Shown here: one piece after another, positions 1 through 10,700 of the stretch
Layout of the letters: every line of letters starts with the position of its first letter
How positions within the stretch are numbered: position 1 is the stretch's first letter
NCBI RefSeq assembly: GCF_001625305.1
Contig: NW_017804020.1
Span: forward strand, 7,703,814-7,767,813
Direction of reading: 5' to 3'
Source: Branchiostoma belcheri
Taxonomy: Eukaryota; Chordata; Leptocardii; Amphioxiformes; Branchiostomatidae
Length of the DNA: 64,000 bases
Translations under genes and position numbers: made by a program
The notes under the pieces: generated by a model
What the model was told of the DNA's origin: nothing
What the model saw: the letters and a program-made list of their open reading frames with translations, nothing else
Databases searched by the model: none

Positions 1-556
1 CAGATGTTTTCCCCGTTCTCAAGTAGATGTCACAAGTGTTTCATAGTTCTATTATCGAACAAAGCAGATTTATAGAATTTCCTCATTAATTATGCAAATT
101 AGCTCCTGATTTGCATAATTGCCATCTGATTATGTCAAGCATCACTTCAACTACCTACATACCAAAAATCACGACAATACGTCAACCGGTTCTTAAGTTA
201 TAGTCCTTCAAATTTTTTCAACAAATGCTCCTGCAGTTCCAGAACAAGGCGCTAGGGGACCCAAACTCATGTCACTTCTTTCCTACTCCAAGAGCTATCT
301 ACCAACCAAAATTCGTGACCCTAGCATGTCCAGAACATGAGATATCAAAACCGGAAGTTCAGCTGCAGTACCTAGGAAAGCCGCCAGGGGGCCCAAAATC
401 TAATCATTTCTAGGCCTCATTAAGACCTACCCACCTACCAAGTTTCATTCCAATCCATCTACTGCTTCTCGAGTTATCTTGCTAAACCACACACACACAA
501 ACACACACACAGACAAACGCTACTGAAAACATAACCTTCTTGGCGAAGGTAACAAC
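1..556 (+). repeat. Terminal-hairpin repeat (family D), cut by window edge
   Basis: Long non-coding repeat ending at the hairpin ACCTTCTTGGCGAAGGT (about 535-551). It carries the octamer pair at 92-116 and a segment beginning CCAGGGGGCCCAAAATCTAA. Related copies lie at 612-1105, 17643-17985, 45366-45707, 46682-46845, 49231-49397, 52738-53216 and 56505-56750. Apparent open frames in it are shared by all copies and are not genes. Confidence 0.75.
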
Positions 557-611
557 TTGGCAGGGATTGGGGAATACAGACTGTCCTCATCCTTTCTTCT
601 GCGAACTGTAA

Positions 612-1105
<494 letters not shown>

Positions 1106-1749
1106 TCGGAGTTTTGTTTAGTTGTTACCTTGGAAGACAAAGCTTCCAAATGAGACAGAATTGAACACATAAGTCCACGGGATCAACAACTAAGTCAACT
1201 TGAATTGGAATCTTCCAACGACTCGCAGCTTTCAAGAAATTGGAGCTCCGTCGACGTCACTGACTGACACCAAGGTTAACCTTCTCCCTGCTAACTGAGC
1301 CTTTAAGACCTAGGGAAATTTTTTTTCCTGTTTCAGTCCTGATTAGGGTCGCCAGGTAGAAATTATTTGTTTATTTGTTTATTAAAATTTTCCAGCACAT
1401 GCATGGAGGGGGAGGGAGAACAGGTGGGTCACCTTTACCAGCTCCCTCCCCTAATTACATCAATAAAAACAGTATAAAACAGCATTGGATTTAAACACAT
1501 TATGAAAGCAATTCATAAACATACATACAAAAATATGGACATTAATAAATCAAATATCATTCTACGTAAATGTCAGCGAGGTCTTAACGCTATGCATGTT
1601 CCACACCTGCAAGCCGCAGACCATGTACATATGTTGTCTGTGTCAAAGTTGTCCTGGAACTTGCCGATTACCGACTGGACAAGACACCATTTGAATTGCA
1701 AAATGTCAGACTGACTTGACGCTGCAACCCCCAAGACCCTAATTACCTT

Positions 1750-2006
1750 TAGTGATCCAACTTATACAAGTTTAACAGCGTACAACTTGCATGAGGGCAA
1801 TTATATTTTGAATTTCAATGTTGGAAATCTGATTGTACAACGTTTCTTTACTCAGGTGTCCGATCGTGGAGCTAGAAAAGGGCGACTAGCTTGCAAAATT
1901 TATGTCCCTTGCAGGGGTCCACCCAAAAAAAATGCTAGGGTCGGCAGTTCAAATTTTCTAGGGTCGGTCGGGAAACAGGAAACACAGCATTTTTCCTAGG
2001 CCCAAC
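1750..2006 (-). repeat. Repeat family I, inverted copy
   Basis: Matches 24268-24520 and 17622-18170 in reverse. Recognisable by CTAGGG...GGTGGACCCCTGCAAGGGA and by AGCTCCATGATCTGACAC on the other strand. It lies next to the GGCC-TIR MITE at 2010. Confidence 0.65.
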
Positions 2007-2009
2007 TAA

Positions 2010-2456
2010 GGCCACACCGTCTTAATTTTATGGATGACATCCGCACGCGCATTGATTTTCGCCTGTTCTCAAAAAAAAAAAAAAAGAAAAAAAAAAGATC
2101 ACGTCCTTTGAGGCTCTGTCCTGGCTCCAGGCCTGCCTGGGAAGTCCATGGTAGTTAGTAACACTACGGAGCCGGTAGAAACTCTGGAGGATGGCACCCA
2201 GGCTACCGAAGCTCCACGACTCAAGAACTTAGTACATATACTTACAGAGTAGATTCGTAAATTCCGTCAGCATGTGGCGGCGTGTCGCATACTTCGCTTT
2301 GTACTGCCGCAAATTCACAATACCAGCTTTGTATTCCTGTGGTTTACTACTAAGTAGCATTTTTATTTTTCGCCGGAATTTTTTTTTTATTCGCCCGCGC
2401 GCACTAGTTTTGGGGTCTTCAGAGGATGTCATCCATAAAATTAAGACGGTGTGGCC
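2010..2456. mobile_element. GGCC-TIR MITE, family C, with TAA target duplication
   Basis: Terminal inverted repeats GGCCACACCGTCTTAATTTT at both ends, flanked by TAA/TAA. The subterminal TGGATGACATCC and GC-rich GCGCGC blocks are shared with families B and C elsewhere. No transposase. Confidence 0.85.
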
Positions 2457-2860
2457 TAATGCAGATGTTAACTTGTGCCAAATGTTGTGCCAAATGGCTA
2501 CCTCAGCGCACTGAAGGTTAAATCCTCACCTCCCCATCTGGACAGTGTCGGAAAAGATTTTTGGAATTCCACTTAAGTCATGGCAGCATTCTTCAACACA
2601 TGTTATAAGACTTTGTACAGAAGGGAGTTGACGCAACGGGCCGGCTGATTACAGTGCAAGATGACAGTTGTGATGACATCAGCGTTTCTACAGCGCTCTG
2701 TGCACTGGCATATATATATGAATGAATGAAATTTATATTATGAATGAACTTTATTGCTCAACACTCGTACAAGGTACAATGTATGGCAGTAATACAACAA
2801 TACTACAAAACTTTACTTACTGCAAACTACTATCTAAACAGTATTTGAGTTACTATATGG

Positions 2861-3115
2861 TCATGTATTCATGATATGTTCTCGCTTATGGAATAAAGTG
2901 TACAGAAATTGGCCTACGTAAGCAGATATGGTAGTTGGACATGATAATAATTCATGGAATGTATCGTACTGTGTACCAGATTGGGTGAACTTTGTCTTAG
3001 TGGTAATAGTCTGTAAGAATGTATCTCTTTCTTTTCTATGATATAGGTGGGACAAGTCATAACAAAGTGAAATTCATCTTCAATATTTTCATTACAGTCT
3101 CTGAGTGGCTGGTGT
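2861..3115 (-). pseudogene. LINE reverse-transcriptase C-terminal fragment
   Basis: The minus strand reads CNENIEDEFHFVMTCPTYII, the Cys-His motif at the C-terminus of many non-LTR (Jockey/CR1-type) reverse transcriptases, and runs to a stop at 2861. Nothing upstream encodes the polymerase domain. Confidence 0.6.
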
Positions 3116-3138
3116 GTTGTGGTGTCGACCTTTTTCGA

Positions 3139-3226
3139 TTTGAAGACAATGCATGTACCTTGTAGTGTAAAGGCTGTGGAAGACGAAATACACTTTATCT
3201 CAAACTGTTCGTCACTGAAGGTACGT
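3139..3226 (+). pseudogene. Second LINE C-terminal fragment, opposite orientation
   Basis: The plus strand reads CSVKAVEDEIHFISNCS, the same Cys-His motif as the fragment just to the left but head-to-head with it. About 30 codons, no start. Confidence 0.5.
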
Positions 3227-3469
3227 CATTTTCTCTAATTCCAACAAAAATGCAATTGAGGCATGCGCTTTATACTAGAGAAATAATTCAAAACAATAGT
3301 TGACCAGTTTGTCGATAGAACTTGTTGGACATATTACATCGAGGAAGGGGGAGGAGGGTGGTCTTACGTCATATCCGTGACTTTTACTATGCATTATGGG
3401 AAGTGTGAAATTGGCGAATAGGTGTTTCTGGTTTAACAAGATTTATGATGTCAAAATTTGAAAATGTGG

Positions 3470-3576
3470 AAATCTTGTTTTTTGGGCCCACCTTGATTTT
3501 TTTAAATTCGCCCTATCGCATCAGATTTGTAGTTTGCGGAGGATGTCATCCATAAGATTCCCTTGCTGTGGCCTTG
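3470..3576. mobile_element. GGCC-TIR MITE fragment (right half)
   Basis: Ends GGATGTCATCCATAAGATTC...GTGGCC like families B and C; the left half is missing. Confidence 0.5.
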
Positions 3577-3857
3577 GTTAGGGTGGTTAGAACTGTGTGG
3601 TACACAAATAAAAGAGACGCCTCGCGTAGCTTGCTTCTGGTTTGTTTTAAAGGCATCCAGTGCAGTTTTTAGGGCTTGGAAACCCGATTTTTCAAAGTCA
3701 ATATTCTAGTCACTTATCTACATACTCAGTTGAAACAACACTGTCCCAATGCATATTGACCCTCATGGAGCAAAAATTTCCAAAATTCTGACAGAAAAAA
3801 TGGTTACTGGAAGGACCCTTGCCTGATTTTAGGGCACCACCCATGAAATAAAGGACT

Positions 3858-4135
3858 CATCTTGGGGCTTGTTTCTGCAGTTTTAAATACCCAAAGTATG
3901 AAATACTGATCGATTGAAATGTGCTAATGTGAAGCAGTATGTGTCAATATCCTAAAAATTTCCTTATTCAGAATATTTCCAGTTTTGCTGCTCTGAAATC
4001 GCATTGGATGCCTTTAAAGTATGAAGTAACGCCGAAAATGCTAAGAAATGGCAGTAAATGTCAACATCAGGCAGACTTCCTAGTCCAGAATATTTTTGTT
4101 TTGTTTTTCCGCCCTGACATTGCATTGGGCGACTT
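3858..4135 (+). repeat. Dispersed repeat shared with 62806-62975
   Basis: Shares CTTGGGGCTTGTTT, TTATTCAGAATATTTCCAG and GCATTGGATGCCTTTAAA in the same order with 62806-62975. A diverged second half repeats at 4045-4130. Class unknown. Confidence 0.5.
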
Positions 4136-4386
4136 TTGAACTCACACTGCGCGGTCCAAAGGAGGCCAAAGGAACGACCCGCCATAATCTCCAAGCAGAT
4201 GTTTCGTTGGTACAAAATCAAATTGGCCAGGCAGTATAATACCCATTTGCCAAGGTAGTTCCCATTTTGCCATTCAAATTTAAAGGGTCGGCGTAAAAAA
4301 AAGATACCAGGACAAAAAATAAAACCCGATGAAACGCCTACAAACACGCCAAAAATAATAGCCTCCTTTTCTCACGGTCAGGCTTC

Positions 4387-4517
4387 GGGAGACGGCTAAA
4401 AAGAATAGCGTCAAATAGAGAGATAACATGCCGAGGGAGTTGGTCCGCTAGAGTCTACATTTTGCCGTACCCGTATCTCTCTATTCCACCGATTTCTACT
4501 CTTTCTAGACGTCTCCC
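4387..4517. mobile_element. Small hairpin MITE just upstream of the KIF16B promoter
   Basis: Imperfect inverted arms GGGAGACGGCTAAAAAGAA and TTTCTAGACGTCTCCC, with an inner pair TAGAGAGATA / TATCTCTCTA. The whole 130 nt can fold as one hairpin. No coding. Confidence 0.5.
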
Positions 4518-4559
4518 AAAGGTTGGATAGAGGTTATAAAAAGTATAAACCTTTTCCAT

Positions 4560-4752
4560 CAAGAAGTCTGGGAGCGTGGCTAACAGAGCACCGTCACGTG
4601 ACATTACAAATCATCTGTGAGTCATGTGATCACATGTCATTTTGCAAGATGGCGGCGCCCAGTGTAGATTTGACGTTATTCATCCCCTTTTCCTAGTTTC
4701 TAAGCTCATAACTGGTACTTTAACATTTATGTTGTAGACGTGCGTGGACGCC
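4560..4752 (+). promoter_or_regulatory. Likely KIF16B promoter / 5' leader
   Basis: The 190 nt before the start codon hold a perfect palindrome GTCACGTGAC (4593-4602), a second E-box-like cluster GTCATGTGATCACATGTCAT (4621-4640) and AAGATGGCGGC (4646-4656), the YY1-type element common at TATA-less animal promoters. No TATA box is visible. The transcription start and any 5' UTR intron are inferred only. Confidence 0.5.
4649..4696 (+). other. Possible upstream ORF (15 codons) before KIF16B
   Basis: The ATG inside the YY1-type site opens MAAPSVDLTLFIPFS and stops at TAG, 57 nt before the KIF16B start. It would act as an upstream ORF only if transcription starts 5' of 4649; YY1 sites often lie at the start site itself, so this is tentative. 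Confidence 0.25.
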
Positions 4753-4799
4753 ATGGCTTCTGTAAAAGTAGCTGTGCGAGTGAGACCCCTCAATCAGAG
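4753..4799 (+). CDS. KIF16B: KIF16B exon 1 (residues 1-16)
   Basis: The ATG lies in a strong Kozak context (GACGCCATGG) and opens [15 protein letters not shown], the first beta strand of the motor. The donor is CAGAG|GTGAGG and the exon ends after two bases of the Arg-16 codon. A TTGTAG 16 nt upstream of the ATG could be the acceptor of a 5' UTR intron, so the true transcript start is not settled. Confidence 0.93.
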
Positions 4800-7700
4800 G
4801 TGAGGCTATATTTTACCATAATAAAATGTCAATTCGTTTGTTGATTTTTGACCCGGCTCTTTGAACGTTATTTTTTTTCTAGCCCAGGGCTATACTTTTT
4901 TCTGCTGAACTTTCATAAAAAAAGTAACGTGTTTTTCTTTCAAACACAGGGAGATCGACTTAAAGAGTGGGAGTATTATCGAGATGGAAGCCAAGAGAAC
5001 GACCATCACAAACGTTAAGGTTTGTTTTTGTTTATTTTTTATGTGCAAATAGGATACGTGACTTACCACCTACCACACGCCGTCTGTTTAATATGTTTTC
5101 ACATCAATTATTTTTACAGTAGGGACTGTTGTGTTACAGCCCTACTCTACTCTCTTTATTGTTGTAGTGATAGAGTTGTGTACTAAAGAAGTACAGCTGC
5201 CATATGATGATACGAAGCATGCTGTACCACATACGGAAGTGGTGTGATGGGGGTTAGATTCCATGACTCATGTCCCTAACCATCCCCTGGGACTTTCTAC
5301 AGCACAGGTACACATGGAATAATTATTCAGGGCTCGAAATTCATTTTTGGGAATAGGTGCACTGGTGCACCCAACCTAAAAATTTAGGTGCACAGAAAAT
5401 GTTTTGGGTGCACCATATAAAAAAAAACAACCTAATTACAGATCTTACTGCTCCTCCTCTGAGCTTGAATCTGAAATGGGAGCTAACTTAAAATCTTAAA
5501 CAAGTACTACAACAAAGGTTTTATGATTTTTGTGACACTTAGACGCAAAGAATATCCTGTATACTATTATACATTTGATATGTACAAAAATACGTACAAA
5601 AACCGGTGCACCCACAGAAAAAATTGGCTGCACTAAGGTGCACATGCACCCATGCAGTATTTCAAGCCCTGGTTATTGAAAGTTTATTGCAAATACATGC
5701 CAAGAACTAACTGCAGGTACAAACAACATGTATGAAAAAAGGAAATACAATGGCATGAGAGACTACGTCTAACATTATACTACGTCCTACAACATACATG
5801 GTACTAGTTTTGCTGGGTTTGACTTCTTCTTTTGAGGCAGTGGAAGATGAAATTACCCTCTTCTTCTATAATTATCATGATTAGCAACACAAAGGGGTTA
5901 CTTCTTTGAGAGCAAAGGTGCGAGAAGACAACAACACAGCTCTAATGACGGTGAATTTTGAGCTCCCAAATTACAATGATTTGCAAGAGATTGGGTCAGG
6001 TTTTTTTTTGGTTGTTAATAATAATATATCTCCTGTCAAAATTAGCAGGACAAGGAAAATTTATTGAGCCCATAAACAACAGGAATGAAAGAAAGAATCA
6101 AAGGAGAGTAAAAAGTTAATTAAAGGAAATGCAAACTTGTACTAGTATTCAGTCTGGTTTTGACGACCTATTGTTTCTTATCTTCTATATCTTTTACTTT
6201 AAGGATTTGTCAACTATTGTGTGACTGTGTATGGACATTTGTATAACGTATGGATATTTAAAGGTCTGTTCCAGAAAAAAAATTAGATATCAGTGGCCCT
6301 AAATATCACAGACACAACTGTCACTTGGTTATTAACTTTTATCAAGGAGATTTAAGTGTAGAACAACTACTGCCTTGGTTCTCTGTCTAAATCTTTGAGA
6401 CATACTTTTTTTTTTACTACTTGACTTACCCTGGTTCCAAAAAACTTTGACAAAGAAACATTTGCAGGGCTCGAGATCCTTTTTCTGCATTTTTTTTCCA
6501 AGGCCACACCAATTTTATTTCTTGGTTAACGGATTTTTCTAGAAAAATAATGGAGCGAGCGGGCGAAAAAAAAAACAGGTCTAGGCATCCTATTATGGCC
6601 CAAAATGGTATGATAGGAGCCATGAAGTCAACACACCAGGCTGGTTCAAAATTTAAACAATGGATTTTGAACTTTTAATGATACCATTGCATTGAAAGAT
6701 GGAATAACTGTAACAACTAGGATGAAAAGGACTGTTTTCAACTGTTCAGGGCAAAATATGAGCATTTTGCAGTTGATTCTGAATTATTATTTTTATTTGC
6801 AAATGAGAAAAAAATGAAGCGGGCGAATCTGTTAACCAAGAAATTAAATTGGTGTGGCCTAATCCAATTTTAACGTCATTTCCCCCTGAAATGGGGGTTA
6901 GACGTGCTTGCATCAAGTGCAAGTCTTTTTTTTTTGGAGCAAGATTTTTACGGCTGGATGCTAACATTGTAACAGGTAACATTGAAAATTACTTGCACGC
7001 TAAAAACTGTTCAGAAACCATTGTCAATTTTTTGCACCGAAGGTTACACAGGTACCGAAACATAAAAAATGTAATGAAAAAATCTGATGTTTATATATAC
7101 ATTATTGTGATGTTTGACTTCTTTCACATGAAAGCTCATAGAGATTGTGCCAATGTGGTACTAGTAACTGTATACATTTCTTTCATCCTCATAATGAGGT
7201 CATTTACATATGCATTTTCCACTGTTGCCATAATCCATTGTACAATTCTTGCACACTGTGTCCTGAACAATGAAACTTTATTTGCAAAATCATGCCCGAA
7301 GGCTAATTGCTTTTACAATCAAGTATAATACTCATTGCAATACAGTAACAGGAGACAGGTAACAATCTGTCTGGAAAAACTTCTATTTCTACTACTTAGC
7401 TATTATGGGGTTCGACTTCTTCTTTGAAGGCAGTGGATAATGAAGTCCCACATTCTGCATAATTAGTGGGTTTTGTGATCTTAGTAGAAATGCAGTCTTT
7501 TGGTGATCTTCTAAATGACGAAATGATGGAGAGATTGTTGTAACTGTCTGAAATAATCTGTTTCTTTCGGTCTCATAGTGAGGACACTGGCTAACAAAAT
7601 GTATTTCATTTTCCACTGCATTCATTGTACAATATTTACATAATCTCTCGTGCACAGGTAACAATAACATCACCGTGTTTGCCTGTAGTCATAATGTTTA

Positions 7701-10700
7701 CATATGAATAGGAGGCACACTTGACACAAGACTGGTAAAAGCTGTATCTAATTCTAATGCCTGTGCCATTGTCCCAATGAATTAATGATAGAGGTCTGAG
7801 AGCTTGATCAATATTTGAATGGTCTGGTGCTAATCCCTAGTTTGCTCAGGACTCTGGTTAAAACAGATAATCAGATCAGTGGAAGACATGGCTGTCTTAA
7901 CAAAGTGTTCTATAGGTAATTGTAGGAATGTAGGTTATAGTATTCTTCATAAATTGTATTAATAAAGCCATTTAGTAATTTCAGGGCAGAAAAACTGAAT
8001 TTTCTAAGACAATTCCCTGGTTAATTTTTCTTAATCGAATGAATAAAAGACCTTTTTTGTATGTTTATACTCTAACAATCTAAGTACAGGTCATGAATAC
8101 ACAGGGAAAAAGAATACAGCAATAACTTACTTAAACTATACATAGAGTTCTACTAACTTGATTTCATTAATGTGGTAAGTTGAATGACTAGTAAACCCTG
8201 TCCCATAGCATACTGATATCTTTTTTTTTATATACAGTCAAACCTGTACTAGCGGTCACCTTTGTATAGTGGTCACTCGGCCATAGCGGTCAGTTTTTGC
8301 CGGTCCCTTGAATTTTTCCCATTGACGTAAGCATTAAGAATCGTGTCTATAGCGGTCACTGTTCAACGCGGTCAGCGGTCACCCCATTCCGGTCCCGCCG
8401 GCATGTCAACACCGCCGATAGCGGTCGCGGCTGGCCGTAACCCGCTAAGCACCACGGCCGTAACACCACCCCACCTCGGGCTACGACCGTTATGAGCCTT
8501 GTGATAATTTTCCGATCGCTACATTACTAAAATGTGAACTGAAAATTAGACTCCATATGTGTATGAAATAAAGGAAAACTGACTTTTGACACGAAGTTTC
8601 TGCGGTCGCGGGTGTCTTTGATATCTGCGTTTTCCCCAACACCAGTGCCGTGCGTGCCGCATGGCGAAGATTACGGCAAATTATCTTTACAAAAAAACTT
8701 AAGAATATCCATATTTGGTTTCTCGATTCCTTGAAATGCGTAGATATGTGCATAGCTTCCGTTTTTCATGGGCATAATTAAAGAAATTTGGCTCGAAAAT
8801 GCGTTTCGTATTTTTCCAAGATGGCGCATGTTAGCTGCAGAGGGAGGTCAATTGGGGTCATCGGAAGACTCCACTGTTATGGAGGTAGATACACCGAGTT
8901 TTATTTAACTTCATTAGCGTCAAATGACGTAATTACATTATGAAAACATTTGAAATACATTACTACAATTAATTTTAGATGTAAATTTAACACTGTAGTG
9001 GATATTTTAGAAAAGATATAAGTCTGAAAGGAGAAAATTTTCTGTTGACTACCACATTGGCATAATGGTAGAGGCAGACAACCCACGCGGGGAGAAACCC
9101 AAGCCGTAAACAAAGGAGAGTTTTCGCTAAGTTTTCATGTTCAAAAACGACCAAAAACGGAAAGTAACTGGCAACTGACGAACAATTATTTTGCTGTTAA
9201 CTAAACAGACAGCATCTTGGTACAAATTAACTTATTTTCGTGGTTGGAATTCGCTGTGGCGTATGTCGGTCGCGCGAAGCAAGTGTTCACCAAAGAACAA
9301 AAACATGGCGATGTCGTTCTCTTCCACTTTTCGACTAACAACAACAACTACTAGTAATGTGGCGATTGCGGAGAAACGATGGCGAAAGTGGAAAGACGGA
9401 CGCCAAACTTATTCCAAAAGGTGGAAGTGATTCGACTGGCAGAGAGAGTGAGAAGAAACCGTGGAAAGCTGAGCTTAGATTAAATGATTTTGCAGTCGAT
9501 AGAAATTTGTTTGGAGTTGAAAGTTTGTTGCTTGATTTGCCTTCTTTTCTTTAGCCACATGTAGTACTAGTATGTACACAAGAACAGTAAAGGACAACCA
9601 GTGATTTTGTATGTTTTAAATTATGTGAATGGTTTCATTGTCCCAGAATAGATTAACTGAATATGTTGAGTGTATGTATCTTTGATGTCAAGTTAATGTT
9701 TCCATGCAATATTTCTGTATTTCTTTTTTTTTTTCAAGCAAGTACAAAATAAAGTACAACTAAAGCAAAAGAACAACAAATTATTGAACTAACACATGCA
9801 CATATAAAAGGGGTTTACCTTTGCAAATGTATGTATTCATATGTTTCAGAATAAAGACATCACTGTTGGTACTCAAAGCATGTGTCCCTTTTTTTTTTGG
9901 GGGGGGGGGTCAACTAACCAGCTGTTTCTCTATAGTGGTCACCTGGCCATAGTGGTCAAATTTGGCCAGTCCCTTGAGTGACCACTATAGGCAGGTTTGA
10001 CTGTATATATAAAGTGTGATGTTGTTGAAGGAATGCTTGTTTCCTGTAGTAGGCTGGTTTTAGCCATTTATTGGTGGTACCGTGGTACCAAAAAAAAGAC
10101 ACCTGACATAGCTTAATTGTTTTTGTGTTATTTCAAAGACTTCAAGATACCCCACAAATGCAATGGAACAATCCAGAGAAGTCATTTTCGCAAGAGCAAG
10201 TCAATTAATCGTTAACTGTTCCCCCCATCCAGAAGTTAACATCTGTGTCCATAATATCACCAGGGTCCATAATATCACCACCTTTAGAAAGAGTGTGCTT
10301 AAAGATATTTTTACTGCAACATACCCTAGGTATGTACATTTGATGTGTGAAGGAGTGAATACCATAAGTATGTTGCAGTAAAAATATAATTTCTCAAGGT
10401 GGCGATATTATGGACCCTGGTGATATTATGGACACGGATGTTACCACACCACCCCGATATTTATCGTTTAACCGTTGGATCCCCCCATGTAGACCTTTTT
10501 CAGTGCACCACCAGATATCGATCCTCCCCAGGCCCCCTGTGGCTCAGTAGAGAAGATTTATGATGAAGAGAACTGGACCAAGGCCATGTTGCGTAACCTA
10601 ACAGTTCATATGATTCTATATAGGTCTGCATTAATCCATCATTGGGGGCTAGTGGATGAAAGTGTCAGTAACATTCTTGCCATTAGCATTAAGGAATGGA

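Noticed and set aside
225-413. 62-codon frame with [20 protein letters not shown]
   Set aside because: The same frame recurs in other family D copies (17759-17980, 45245-45478, 56451-56681) with disruptions. It is repeat sequence with no coding constraint visible.
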